A stretch of 64,000 bases of DNA from positions 3,162,001 through 3,226,000 of the forward strand of contig OY770026.1 of the NCBI GenBank assembly GCA_963669455.1, in the 5' to 3' direction. The notes below the pieces were generated by a model. It worked only from the letters and a program-made list of their open reading frames with translations, was not told where the DNA came from and searched no databases. Positions 51,801 through 60,493 of the stretch are shown piece by piece. The stretch is from JAWKWH01 sp963669455. GTDB lineage: Bacteria; Pseudomonadota; Alphaproteobacteria; Rhizobiales; Rhizobiaceae. Position 1 is the stretch's first letter; every line of letters begins with the position of its first letter. The translations under genes were made by a program, and so were the position numbers.

Positions 51801-53162
51801 ATGGAAATACTGACAAATACGGTCGGCTGGCTGAATGGCATCGTTTGGGGTATCCCCATGCTGGTGCTTATTCTGGGTGTTGGCATTTATCTAACCCTCG
51901 GCCTCAGACTGCTGACAATCCTTAAAATACCATTTGGCTTTGGCTTGCTTTGGAAGGGGCGTATCCCCGGCGATGAAAAAGGCATCAGCCCTTTCAATGC
52001 CCTGATGACGTCGCTTGCAGCGACGATCGGCACCGGCAACATTGCCGGCGTTGCGACGGCGATCTTTCTCGGCGGACCGGGCGCGGTGTTCTGGATGTGG
52101 ATGACCGCTCTTGTCGGCATGGCAACAAAATATGCAGAAGCCGTGCTGGCGGTCCGGTTTCGCGAGACGGATGAACGCGGCAAGCATGTCGGCGGTCCGA
52201 TGTACTACATCAAGAACGGGTTGGGCGATAACTGGAAATGGCTCGCCGCATGCTTTGCGTTGTTTGCCGGCATTGCCGGTTTTGGCATCGGTAATATGGT
52301 TCAGGCCAATTCGATCGCCAATGCGCTCAATGCAAACTTCGCCATTCCCGAGTGGATCACGGGCGTTGTCCTGGTTGTTCTGGTTGGCGCCGTTTTGCTT
52401 GGCGGCATTCAGCGGATTTCGACCATTGCCGGAAAACTGGTGCCACTCATGGCGGTTACCTACATTGCGGCCAGCACCGTCGTACTGTTGTTAAACGCCG
52501 ATGCCATCCCCGCAGCCTTCGGCCTTATCTTCACCCATGCCTTCTCACCGGCGGCAGCTACCGGAGGATTTGCCGGCGCTGCGGTTTGGGCAGCTATCCG
52601 GTTTGGTGTTGCTCGCGGCGTATTCTCGAACGAAGCGGGTCTTGGTTCGGCTCCGATCGCGCACGCAGCGGCCTCTACCAAGGGACCAGTCAGCCAGGGC
52701 CTCGTTGCCATGCTGGGCACCTTCATCGACACGATCATCGTGTGTTCGTTCACAGCGCTTGCCATCATCTCAACAGGCGCCTGGACGAGCGGCGAAACCG
52801 GGGCGGCCCTGACATCGCACGCCTTTGATCTGGCGCTGCCTGGATTTGGCGGATACATCATTGCCATTGCGCTTGCCATTTTTGCCTTCACCACAATTCT
52901 CGGGTGGAGCTACTATTGCGAACGCTCACTGCAATATCTGTTCGGGGTCTGGATCATCAAACCATTCCGCGCGGTGTGGTCACTGGCGGCACTGGTTGGC
53001 GCTACGCTTAAACTCAGCTTTGTGTGGCTGTTGGCCGATACGCTGAACGCGCTGATGGCCATTCCAAACCTGGTTGCGCTCGCATTGCTCAGCCCGTTGG
53101 TATTCAAAATAACCAAAGAGTTTTTTGAAACCAAAGGCGGTTCTGAAAACAACCCGTTTTAG
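51801..53162 (+). CDS. Alanine/glycine:cation symporter family protein
   Basis: This 453-residue AGCS carrier has about 11 membrane helices. It carries the family pattern LAATIGTGNIAGVATAI near residue 75 and NEAGLGSAPIAHAAA in the middle. It imports D- or L-alanine or glycine with sodium or protons. A perfect AGGAGGGG precedes the ATG, so expression may be high. It may feed glycine to the glycyl-tRNA pathway, but no link is visible. Confidence 0.93.
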   Translation: MEILTNTVGWLNGIVWGIPMLVLILGVGIYLTLGLRLLTILKIPFGFGLLWKGRIPGDEKGISPFNALMTSLAATIGTGNIAGVATAIFLGGPGAVFWMWMTALVGMATKYAEAVLAVRFRETDERGKHVGGPMYYIKNGLGDNWKWLAACFALFAGIAGFGIGNMVQANSIANALNANFAIPEWITGVVLVVLVGAVLLGGIQRISTIAGKLVPLMAVTYIAASTVVLLLNADAIPAAFGLIFTHAFSPAAATGGFAGAAVWAAIRFGVARGVFSNEAGLGSAPIAHAAASTKGPVSQGLVAMLGTFIDTIIVCSFTALAIISTGAWTSGETGAALTSHAFDLALPGFGGYIIAIALAIFAFTTILGWSYYCERSLQYLFGVWIIKPFRAVWSLAALVGATLKLSFVWLLADTLNALMAIPNLVALALLSPLVFKITKEFFETKGGSENNPF

Positions 53163-53177
53163 GGTTTGAAGTGGTAT

Positions 53178-53210
53178 TTCAAGGGGTCGGAAATCCGGCC
53201 CCTTGAAGTT
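53178..53210 (+). terminator. Terminator of the symporter gene
   Basis: A nine-base stem (TTCAAGGGG with CCCCTTGAA) plus an inner CGG...CCG pairing lies right after the stop codon. The T tract is weak, and the hairpin may also serve the convergent yraN gene. Confidence 0.6.
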
Positions 53211-53250
53211 TGCGCGATTTTGGCTGCATCGCTGGTGACAAGCGCCTGGC

Positions 53251-53640
53251 CTACTGCCTGCCCTGCCAGGCATTTTCCACATGCACCGGCCAGCGCCTTG
53301 GCAGCACGGCGACAAGATCGAACCGGACTGAAAGGTTGCCAAAATCCGGTTGCCGCGACAGCCAAAGATCGGCTGCTGCCTCAATGCGTTGTTCGGCCTG
53401 AGAGCCAATGGCGTTCATCGCCTCCATCAGGGTTGGCCTGACCTTGACCTCGATGATTGCGACCAGATTGCCGCGCCGCGCAATCAGATCGATTTCACCC
53501 AGTTTGGTGCGATAACGGCGCTCGACGATGCGGTATCCCTTGAGCATCAGCGCTATTGCGGCGATCCACTCGCCCAGATGGCCCTTGCGGAACGCTCGCC
53601 GCCTTTTTGCACCCGTCTTGTTCACCCCTGTCTTACTCAC
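53251..53640 (-). CDS. YraN/UPF0102 family nuclease-fold protein, GTG start
   Basis: The 129-residue protein has the PD-(D/E)XK-like core GEIDLIARRGNLVAIIEVKVR and GHLGEWIAAIALMLKGY near the N-terminus. The function is not established. The GTG overlaps the rsmI stop (GTGAGTAA), so translation is coupled to rsmI, a frequent gene pair. Confidence 0.88.
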   Translation of the reverse strand: MSKTGVNKTGAKRRRAFRKGHLGEWIAAIALMLKGYRIVERRYRTKLGEIDLIARRGNLVAIIEVKVRPTLMEAMNAIGSQAEQRIEAAADLWLSRQPDFGNLSVRFDLVAVLPRRWPVHVENAWQGRQ

Positions 53641-54526
53641 CGGAGTTTCCCTTAAGCTCGACCAGCCGGGTATAGAGTTCGGCGCGTGACCGCCCGGTGA
53701 GTTTCGCTGCCTCGCCGGCGGCCTTTGCCGCAGGCATTTTCTTTGCAAGGGATTTCAGCACATCATCAACATCACCCGCCGCCATCGGATCCGCCCCGGC
53801 GGGTGGGCCGACACAGATGACGATTTCGCCCTTTGGCGCGCCTTTTTCGGCGTAATGGCGCGCCAGTTCGCCAAGACCGCCACGGCGCAATTCTTCAAAC
53901 TTCTTTGTTAGTTCGCGCGCGACAACCGCATTGCGCTTTGCTCCTAGTGCTGTTTCCATTGCCGCCAGGCTGGCGGCCAGCCGGCGCGGCGATTCATAAA
54001 ACACCAAAGTTGCGCCGATAGCCGCTAGCGCGCCTAGCCTATCGGCACGCGCCTTGGTTTTCACCGGCAAGAAGCCGGCGAACAAAAACGCATCCGACGG
54101 CAAGCCAGATGCGGTAAGCGCTGCAAGCAACGCCGATGCTCCAGGCAGCGGAATCACATTTATGCCGCGATCAATGGCCTGCTCCACCAACCGGTAACCT
54201 GGATCTGAGATAAGCGGTGTGCCGGCATCGCTGATCAGGGCAACGCTATTACCTGCTTCGACCGCGTCCAGAAGCGGCGGGCCTGCCTTTTCAGCATTGT
54301 GCTCATGGTAGGCCTTGGGCTTTCGCCCGATCCCGTAGCGCGCAAGAAGCGTTCTGGAGATGCGCGTGTCTTCGGCGGCGATGATATCGGCGGCGGCCAG
54401 CGTTTCCAATGCGCGAAGCGTTATGTCGCCGAGATTGCCAATCGGTGTCGCGACCAGATAGAGGCCCGGCTCAAGAACCGGCGCGTTGATTTCGTGTCCA
54501 AAGAGCAGAAAGGTTCGGTTTTGCAC
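53633..54526 (-). CDS. rsmI: 16S rRNA (cytidine(1402)-2'-O)-methyltransferase, GTG start
   Basis: RsmI methylates C1402 in the decoding centre. The 297-residue protein has LVATPIGNLGDITLRA, AEDTR, LISDAGTPLISDPGYR and PLPGASALLAAL in order. The chosen GTG gives a normal length; the open frame goes further up but there it overlaps the divergent promoter region. It pairs with yraN and diverges from the LpoA-like gene. Confidence 0.94.
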   Translation of the reverse strand: MQNRTFLLFGHEINAPVLEPGLYLVATPIGNLGDITLRALETLAAADIIAAEDTRISRTLLARYGIGRKPKAYHEHNAEKAGPPLLDAVEAGNSVALISDAGTPLISDPGYRLVEQAIDRGINVIPLPGASALLAALTASGLPSDAFLFAGFLPVKTKARADRLGALAAIGATLVFYESPRRLAASLAAMETALGAKRNAVVARELTKKFEELRRGGLGELARHYAEKGAPKGEIVICVGPPAGADPMAAGDVDDVLKSLAKKMPAAKAAGEAAKLTGRSRAELYTRLVELKGNSGE

Positions 54527-54653
54527 AGAGTTTGTCCGTTCTGGTCGTGGGGAACTCAACGTTTCTTTGACACGCCGTGTCTGCAGTTGCAAAATTATCA
54601 TTGGAAATACCAAGCGGTGGCGGCCGCCGGACGCAAATCACGGGGAAACATCA

Positions 54654-55862
54654 ATGACAAGACCAAACTGGATGCGTGAGCGAATGCCTGCGCTGGCGAT
54701 CGTGTTACTGGGTGTTCTTGCTATTGCATCCTGTCAGGGGCGCGGTGTGGCATTTGGTTTGCAAGACGCGGCGCAGCAATCTCAGCCAACGCCGAGCGAA
54801 CTGCCGGAAGCCAAGGGAGAGGTCATCGGACAGGGCAATGTGCGCGTGGCCATGTTGTTACCAATCTCGGCGCCGGGCAATGCCGCAACGATAGCCGCCG
54901 AGTTGAGAAACGCGGCGCTCATGGCGATGGAAGACTGGGGCAACGATACGCTCCAGCTGGTGATCAAGGATACGCTTGGAACGCCGAACGGCGCGGTCGA
55001 CGCTGCTTCGGAAGCATCTGCGGAAGGCGCGTCAATTGTGCTCGGCCCGCTGTTTTCAGGCAATGTGACCGCCGTGACGGGCGTGCTTCGGCCTGCCGGC
55101 AAAACCATCATCGCCTTTTCATCGGATTCGCGCGTTGGCGGCCGGAGCGTCTATCTCGGCTCGTTTTTGCCCGAAACCGTGGTGGATCGCACGCTGACTT
55201 ATGCGGTCTCGGCCGGACACCGCGATATTGTCGCCATCCTGCCAAATGGCGGCACCGGCAATCTGGCCGAATCACAAATGAGAAAAACGCTGGCGAGAGC
55301 CGGCGGGCGACTGATTGCGGTCGCCCGCTATGATTACAATGACGCGTCAGTGGAAGCGGCATTGGAGCAAATTGCCCCGTCAATACCCGACGCGCAGGCC
55401 ATCTTCATTCCCGATGGCGGTTCCACGCCGGGCGCGCTTGTCAGTACGATGCAGCGGCGGGGTATTTCGCTTGCCGGCAAAAAACTGCTTGGCACCGGCC
55501 AATGGCGCAGTTCGGACCTGAAAAACCCGAACCTTGCCGGTGCCTGGTTCGCCGATGCCGATCAGGAATCGATCAACGGGTTTAATGCCAAATATTCCGC
55601 AAAATTCGAAGCCACACCATCGACGGTGGCACCGCTTGCCTATGATGCAGTGGCGCTGGTGTCCGGCATCGTCAAACGGTTTGGCCAGGCGGGGCTGAGA
55701 AAGGACATCATCGAGAATCCAACCGGCTTTTCCGGCTATGCCGGCGTTTTCCGCTTTCGCGCGGATGGAACCAATGAGCGCGGGCTGGCGGTCTATGAGG
55801 TGAGTGGAGACGCTGCCAAAGTGGTCAGCCCGGCACCTGCAACATTCGGGCGCAGCGGCTAG
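54654..55862 (+). CDS. LpoA-like lipoprotein (penicillin-binding protein activator)
   Basis: The 402-residue protein has a lipobox ending ASC (residue about 26), then a type 1 periplasmic-binding fold (VAMLLPISAPGNAATIAAELRNAALMA, ASIVLGPLFSGNVTAV, IAFSSDSRVGG). Proteins of this form beside rsmI-yraN correspond to LpoA, which activates a peptidoglycan synthase in E. coli; that role here is inferred from gene order. GGGGA precedes the ATG. Confidence 0.87.
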   Translation: MTRPNWMRERMPALAIVLLGVLAIASCQGRGVAFGLQDAAQQSQPTPSELPEAKGEVIGQGNVRVAMLLPISAPGNAATIAAELRNAALMAMEDWGNDTLQLVIKDTLGTPNGAVDAASEASAEGASIVLGPLFSGNVTAVTGVLRPAGKTIIAFSSDSRVGGRSVYLGSFLPETVVDRTLTYAVSAGHRDIVAILPNGGTGNLAESQMRKTLARAGGRLIAVARYDYNDASVEAALEQIAPSIPDAQAIFIPDGGSTPGALVSTMQRRGISLAGKKLLGTGQWRSSDLKNPNLAGAWFADADQESINGFNAKYSAKFEATPSTVAPLAYDAVALVSGIVKRFGQAGLRKDIIENPTGFSGYAGVFRFRADGTNERGLAVYEVSGDAAKVVSPAPATFGRSG

Positions 55863-56081
55863 GCGATAGCTGCAAGCGCTGGTGGCGGGCAGCATCCAAC
55901 CAATTCCATGATTGCACGGTGCAGCGGATGGCCAAGAGCTCGTGTCCGATGCCAGGCCAGCGTCAATCGGATGAAGGCATGTGAGAGCAGGCCCGTCAAA
56001 CCCTTGCAGGTTACGCACACTTTCCATACCATTTTTGGAGGTTCAGACGATCCCCCGCCCACGCAAGAGTAATCACACATC

Positions 56082-57593
56082 ATGACAAATGCCGTTCGCC
56101 TCGATCCCCATGACAATGTCGTCACCGCAATCAGAGCACTTGATGCCGGTTTGGTGGTCGAGGGCATCGCCACCACCGCACCGATCCCGCGCGGCCACAA
56201 AATTGCGACCAAGACCATCGGCGCCGGTGAACCGGTGCGGAAATATGCCCAAGTGATCGGATATGCCTCAACCGCAATAAATCCGGGAGACCATGTTCAC
56301 ACGCACAATGTCGAGTTCCGCAATACCAGCGTCGATTATGACTATGCGACTGACCTCAGACCGGTCATTCCCGTTGCGGAGGCCGACCGGGATACATTCA
56401 TGGGGTATCGCCGCGCTGACGGCCGGGTTGGAACGCGCAACTACATCGCAATCATCACATCGGTCAATTGTTCGGCGACCGCGGCAAGAAAGATAGCCGA
56501 GGCATTCGGTCCCGAAGAACTAGCGCAATATCCAGCCGTCGACGGCATTGCCGCTTTCGTCCATGGAACCGGTTGCGGCATGGCGGGATCGGGCGAAGGG
56601 TTCGATGCACTGCAGAGGATCATGTGGGGCTATGCGCGGCATCCAAACCATGCGGGCGTTTTGATGGTCGGCCTTGGCTGCGAGATGAACCAGATCGACT
56701 GGCTGCTGGACGCGCATGGCATTCAACAGGGGCCTTTGTTTCAGGCCATGAACATCCAGGATGTGGCCGGACTGGCAAAAACAGTCGAACTTGGTGTTGA
56801 AAAAATTCGCGCCATGCTGCCCCACGCCAATGAATGCCGACGGGAGCCCTGCCCCGCATCTGAACTGACGGTTGCATTGCAATGCGGCGGTTCCGACGCC
56901 TGGTCAGGCATTACCGCAAACCCAGCGCTTGGACATGCCTGCGATCTGCTGGTCGCGCAGGGTGGTACCGGTGTCCTGGCCGAGACGCCGGAAATTTACG
57001 GTGCCGAACATCTTTTGACCCGGCGGGCCATTGATAAAACAATCGGCGGTAAACTGGTGGAACTGATCCGCTGGTGGGAGGACTATACCGCTCGCAACAA
57101 GGGAACGATGGATAATAATCCTTCGCCCGGCAACAAGAAGGGCGGACTTACGACAATTCTGGAAAAATCATTGGGAGCTGCGGCAAAGGGCGGTACGAGC
57201 CCGCTCACAGGCGTTTACAAATACGGCGAACCGGTCACCGCCCGCGGGTTCACCTTCATGGATTCGCCCGGCTATGATCCCGCATCGGTGACCGGGCAGA
57301 TCGCCAGCGGATGCAATCTGGTGACGTTCACCACAGGAAGGGGCTCGGCCTTCGGCTCAAAACCGGCGCCTTGCATGAAAATCGCCACCAATACAGAGAT
57401 GTACCGCCGTATGACGGACGATATGGACTATGATGCTGGCCTTATCTTAAGCGGAGAAAAATCGCTGGAAGAGGCCGGCCTGGAAATTTACCGGCGCTGG
57501 CTTGCCATAGCATCGGGCGAAACAACAAAATCCGAATCCCAGGGGCTTGGAGACTACGAATTCGTGCCCTGGCAAATCGGTGCAACCATGTAG
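56082..57593 (+). CDS. UxaA family altronate dehydratase-type protein
   Basis: The 503-residue protein has an N-terminal SAF domain (residues about 10-95) and a GarD-like catalytic part (YRRADGRVGTRNYIAI, HGTGCGM, GLGCEMNQID, CGGSDAWSGITANPALG, FMDSPGYDPASVTGQ). UxaA dehydrates D-altronate in galacturonate breakdown, yielding 2-keto-3-deoxygluconate. Other members use galactarate, so the exact substrate is open. No other uronate gene lies in the window, but an operator-like palindrome follows. Confidence 0.9.
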   Translation: MTNAVRLDPHDNVVTAIRALDAGLVVEGIATTAPIPRGHKIATKTIGAGEPVRKYAQVIGYASTAINPGDHVHTHNVEFRNTSVDYDYATDLRPVIPVAEADRDTFMGYRRADGRVGTRNYIAIITSVNCSATAARKIAEAFGPEELAQYPAVDGIAAFVHGTGCGMAGSGEGFDALQRIMWGYARHPNHAGVLMVGLGCEMNQIDWLLDAHGIQQGPLFQAMNIQDVAGLAKTVELGVEKIRAMLPHANECRREPCPASELTVALQCGGSDAWSGITANPALGHACDLLVAQGGTGVLAETPEIYGAEHLLTRRAIDKTIGGKLVELIRWWEDYTARNKGTMDNNPSPGNKKGGLTTILEKSLGAAAKGGTSPLTGVYKYGEPVTARGFTFMDSPGYDPASVTGQIASGCNLVTFTTGRGSAFGSKPAPCMKIATNTEMYRRMTDDMDYDAGLILSGEKSLEEAGLEIYRRWLAIASGETTKSESQGLGDYEFVPWQIGATM

Positions 57594-57615
57594 ACGGAAA
57601 ACAAGAACGGGAGAT

Positions 57616-57648
57616 CCCGAGGCCGGTGCCCCCAACACCGGGCTCGGG
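57616..57648 (+). terminator. Stem-loop after the altronate dehydratase gene
   Basis: A long stem, CCCGAG-g-CCGGTG with CACCGG-g-CTCGGG, sits 23 bases after the stop. There is no T tract, so termination may be weak or rho-assisted. Confidence 0.5.
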
Positions 57649-57736
57649 CTCCAGAAGCCGGTGCAAAAACCTGCCCGACCTGAAGCTGTGACCGTCGCTT
57701 AATAAGTTGTTCCCATGTTAAGTTTTGCACGTATTA

Positions 57737-57748
57737 ATTGTATACGAT
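57737..57748. promoter_or_regulatory. GntR-like operator (ATTGTATACGAT)
   Basis: The palindrome with core GTATAC matches its complement at ten of twelve bases, and resembles operators of GntR/FCD regulators such as UxuR/ExuR, which control uronate genes. It lies in an A/T-rich stretch with no gene behind it on the plus strand. The rest of 57649-57896 shows nothing recognisable. Confidence 0.3.
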
Positions 57749-57896
57749 ACCGATAAAACAGCAAGCATGGCGGTGTCTTATATTTTAGGAAAATTGGCTT
57801 TTTCCAAGAAGCCTGTTCTCTATCGAACTACGAAAATCTGCAAATCGCACATTGGCGAACACAATGGCACGGGCCGGCAATAGTCCCGTCATTGCA

Positions 57897-58173
57897 CTAG
57901 AGCAGTTTTAACCCATTCAGAGCCATTCTGCCGGACACGGTTTCGGGTCAAGGTCGAGCGTTTGTTCGTCGGGCATATCTGGATACGTTCACGAACAAAC
58001 GCGATGGATTTGGCCCGAAAACGCCCGGCCCGAACGGGTTTGCGATTGGCGGACGCCCGATGCCAATCCGCCCTAGAACGATGGGCAGGCATCGCCCGTC
58101 GAGCGGCTTGACACCGGATCGCCACCCCAATCGACAAACAGAATTGACTCTGAATGGGCTAAAACTGCTCTAG
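57897..58173. mobile_element. MITE-like element 2, 277 bp
   Basis: Inverted ends of about 34 bases (57897-57930 and 58139-58173) both start CTAGAGCAGTTTTA and differ at about four places. Inside lies another inverted pair, GCGTTTGTTCG (57957-57967) with CGAACAAACGC (57991-58001). No gene is inside. Its CTAGAGC terminus is shared with MITE 1 but the rest of the sequence differs. Confidence 0.8.
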
Positions 58174-58282
58174 GTGGGTTGAGGCTATTTTTTTGCTTTG
58201 GCAGGCCTGACGGTGTTTGAATTACATAGCCTGCGGGGGAAGACGAGATTGCGGCAATGCCAGGCCGCCCGCAGGCTCCGTT

Positions 58283-59431
58283 TTAACGCGCCAGGTCAGC
58301 GACCAGAGCGTCCAGAACAAGCATTCCCGCCGGTGTTGCGCGCAGTCTGGAATTTCCACACGGCGCGATCAGATTCTCCTCCTGAAGACCAGCAAGGATG
58401 GACGCGTCGGGGCCGCGGCCGGAAAGCTGCTCATAGCGTGCAAGGTCAACGCCTTCTGCCAGCCGCAATCCCATCAACAGCAATTCGTCGGCCTCCTGTT
58501 CACGCGACAGGATTTCACCTTCAATCATGCCATGACCGGCCGTTTCAACCTTCGACATCCAGCGCTCCGGGTGTTTTTCGGCCATGGTGACAACCCGCCT
58601 ACCGCCATCGACAAAGCGGCCGTGAGCGCCGGGGCCGGCACCGACATATTCGCCATAGCGCCAATAGACCAGATTGTGCCGGCTCTCGGCTCCCGGACTG
58701 GCGTGGTTGGAAATCTCATAGGCCGGTAATCCGTGCGACGCTGTCACGGCCTGTGTCATGGTATAAAGCTCAGCGGCCTGGTCGGGCGGCGGGATGGTAA
58801 GCTTGCCGCTGGCCGCCAGAGCCTGAAACGGCGTGCCCTGCTCGATTGTCAGTTGATAAAGCGACAGGTGATCGGCCGCATAGCCGATTGCCCTCGTCAA
58901 TTCCGCCTGCCACATGTCGACGGACTGGCCGGGGCGGGCGTAGATCAGGTCAAAGGACAGTCTGGGAAAGGTTTTTCGCGCCAGCTCAATCGCCGCCAGG
59001 GCCTCTTCGACATCGTGCAGCCGGCCCAGCAATTTCAGATCAGCGTCATTTAACGCCTGAACGCCAAGCGAGCAGCGATTGACACCGGCTGCCCGGTATC
59101 CGGAAAATCGGTCTTTTTCGGCGGATGACGGATTGGCCTCGAGTGTGATTTCGACCCCGGCGGGCACATGCCAATTGGCGGCAACCGTGTCGAGAAGTGC
59201 TGCCACGGTTTGAGGCGACATCAAGGATGGCGTGCCGCCGCCAAGAAAGATGCTTGAGACCTCGCGGGGGCCGGTCTTGTCGCGATAGGTCTGTAATTCG
59301 CGGGCGATGGCGGCGGCGTAGCGGGGCTGGTCTACCGCCTGATGGCGGACATGGCTGTTGAAATCGCAATAGGGGCATTTGGCTGCGCAGAACGGCCAGT
59401 GAATATAGATGCCAAAGCCAGGATCCGTCAC
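58283..59431 (-). CDS. hemW: Radical SAM heme chaperone HemW
   Basis: The 382-residue protein has the radical SAM cysteines C15, C19, C22 (CAAKCPYC) and the HemW motif HNLVYWRYGEYVGAGPGAHGR. HemW binds and delivers haem; older names are HemN-like coproporphyrinogen oxidase. It follows rdgB with a two-base gap, making the operon rph-VOC-rdgB-hemW. Confidence 0.95.
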   Translation of the reverse strand: MTDPGFGIYIHWPFCAAKCPYCDFNSHVRHQAVDQPRYAAAIARELQTYRDKTGPREVSSIFLGGGTPSLMSPQTVAALLDTVAANWHVPAGVEITLEANPSSAEKDRFSGYRAAGVNRCSLGVQALNDADLKLLGRLHDVEEALAAIELARKTFPRLSFDLIYARPGQSVDMWQAELTRAIGYAADHLSLYQLTIEQGTPFQALAASGKLTIPPPDQAAELYTMTQAVTASHGLPAYEISNHASPGAESRHNLVYWRYGEYVGAGPGAHGRFVDGGRRVVTMAEKHPERWMSKVETAGHGMIEGEILSREQEADELLLMGLRLAEGVDLARYEQLSGRGPDASILAGLQEENLIAPCGNSRLRATPAGMLVLDALVADLAR

Positions 59432-59433
59432 GA

Positions 59434-60081
59434 TTATTTACCAAACGTCGCGCGTGCAAACAGTTCAAACGCGCGCGTTCTGTGAGAGAGCCCCAAGCCG
59501 TCAGCGCCGGCACCGCGGGCATATTTTTCCTCCGGCAGCATCTCTGCAAAGGTGCGTTCATGGCCCTCAGGGCGAAAGACCGGATCGTAGCCGAAGCCGT
59601 GTTCACCCCTTGGCGGCCAGACCAGTGTACCTGGCGCTTCGCCGACAAAATACTCGGCATGGCCATCCGGCCAGCAAAGGCAAAGTGTTGCCATGAAGGT
59701 TCCACGGCGCTGGGATTGTTCAACCGCACCGGCGGCCCTAAGCTTGTCTTCCACCTTGGTCATGGCGGCAAGCCAGTCACGTGAGCCGTCGGGCTGCTCT
59801 GCCCAATCGGCCGTGTACACACCCGGATCGCCACCAAGTGCTGCGACACACAAACCACTGTCATCGGCAAGCGAGGGGATGCCGGTTGCCTGTGCTGCGG
59901 CAAACGCCTTGATATAGGCATTTTCGCGAAAACTCGTGCCGGTCTCCTCCGGCTCGGGCAGTCCAAGCTCGCCGGCTGATTTGGCGCTCAATCCGTATGG
60001 CGCGATCAGGCCGGCAATCTCGCGCACCTTGCCTTCATTGTGTGTCGCGACAACCAGCGCCTTGCTATTAAGCTTTCTCAC
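59434..60081 (-). CDS. rdgB: Non-canonical purine NTP pyrophosphatase (RdgB/HAM1), GTG start
   Basis: RdgB hydrolyses dITP, ITP and XTP to keep them out of nucleic acids. The 215-residue protein has VVATHNEGKVREI and DDSGLCVAALGGDPGVY, plus GFGYDPVF at the substrate pocket. Its GTG start overlaps the VOC stop (GTGA), so translation is coupled. Confidence 0.95.
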   Translation of the reverse strand: MRKLNSKALVVATHNEGKVREIAGLIAPYGLSAKSAGELGLPEPEETGTSFRENAYIKAFAAAQATGIPSLADDSGLCVAALGGDPGVYTADWAEQPDGSRDWLAAMTKVEDKLRAAGAVEQSQRRGTFMATLCLCWPDGHAEYFVGEAPGTLVWPPRGEHGFGYDPVFRPEGHERTFAEMLPEEKYARGAGADGLGLSHRTRAFELFARATFGK

Positions 60082-60488
60082 TTACGCCCCCAAATAGCCG
60101 GCTCGGCAAACTCCAAGGAATTGCCGGCCGGATCGCGAAAATAGATCGAACGTCCGCCCGACGGCCAGGTGAAGTCGGCTTCGATGGCAACACCGCCTTT
60201 TTCCAGACGCTTCTTCCAGGAAACGATCTCGTCGGCGCTTGCGCGAAAACAGGCATGGCCGCTTCCGGTGGTTCCGTGCGGCGGTACAGGAAAAGGCGTG
60301 GCCGAAGCGACCGGCTTGATCGTTTCGGCGGGGTTGAAAATCAACAACACGCCATCGCCACATCGAAAAAACACCTGCCTCTTGTCAGAACGAATGACCT
60401 CAAGGCCAAGGATCTGCGAGTAGAATGTCTCCGCGGCGGGCAGATTAGCGGCATAAAGCACAGTCTCCAATATGCCAGCCGGCTGCAT
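60078..60488 (-). CDS. VOC (glyoxalase/bleomycin resistance) family protein
   Basis: The 136-residue protein has two beta-alpha-beta-beta-beta halves typical of VOC proteins (ILETVLYAANLPAAETFYSQILGLEV and YFRDPAGNSLEFAEP). Metal ligands such as His near the N-terminus are not obvious, so it could bind rather than transform a small molecule. It lies between rph and rdgB, which in many relatives are adjacent. Confidence 0.88.
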   Translation of the reverse strand: MQPAGILETVLYAANLPAAETFYSQILGLEVIRSDKRQVFFRCGDGVLLIFNPAETIKPVASATPFPVPPHGTTGSGHACFRASADEIVSWKKRLEKGGVAIEADFTWPSGGRSIYFRDPAGNSLEFAEPAIWGRK

Positions 60489-60493
60489 TGTTT

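Noticed and set aside
57889..58137. 82-codon minus-strand frame within MITE 2
   Set aside because: Lies in palindromic repeat sequence and lacks any coding signal.
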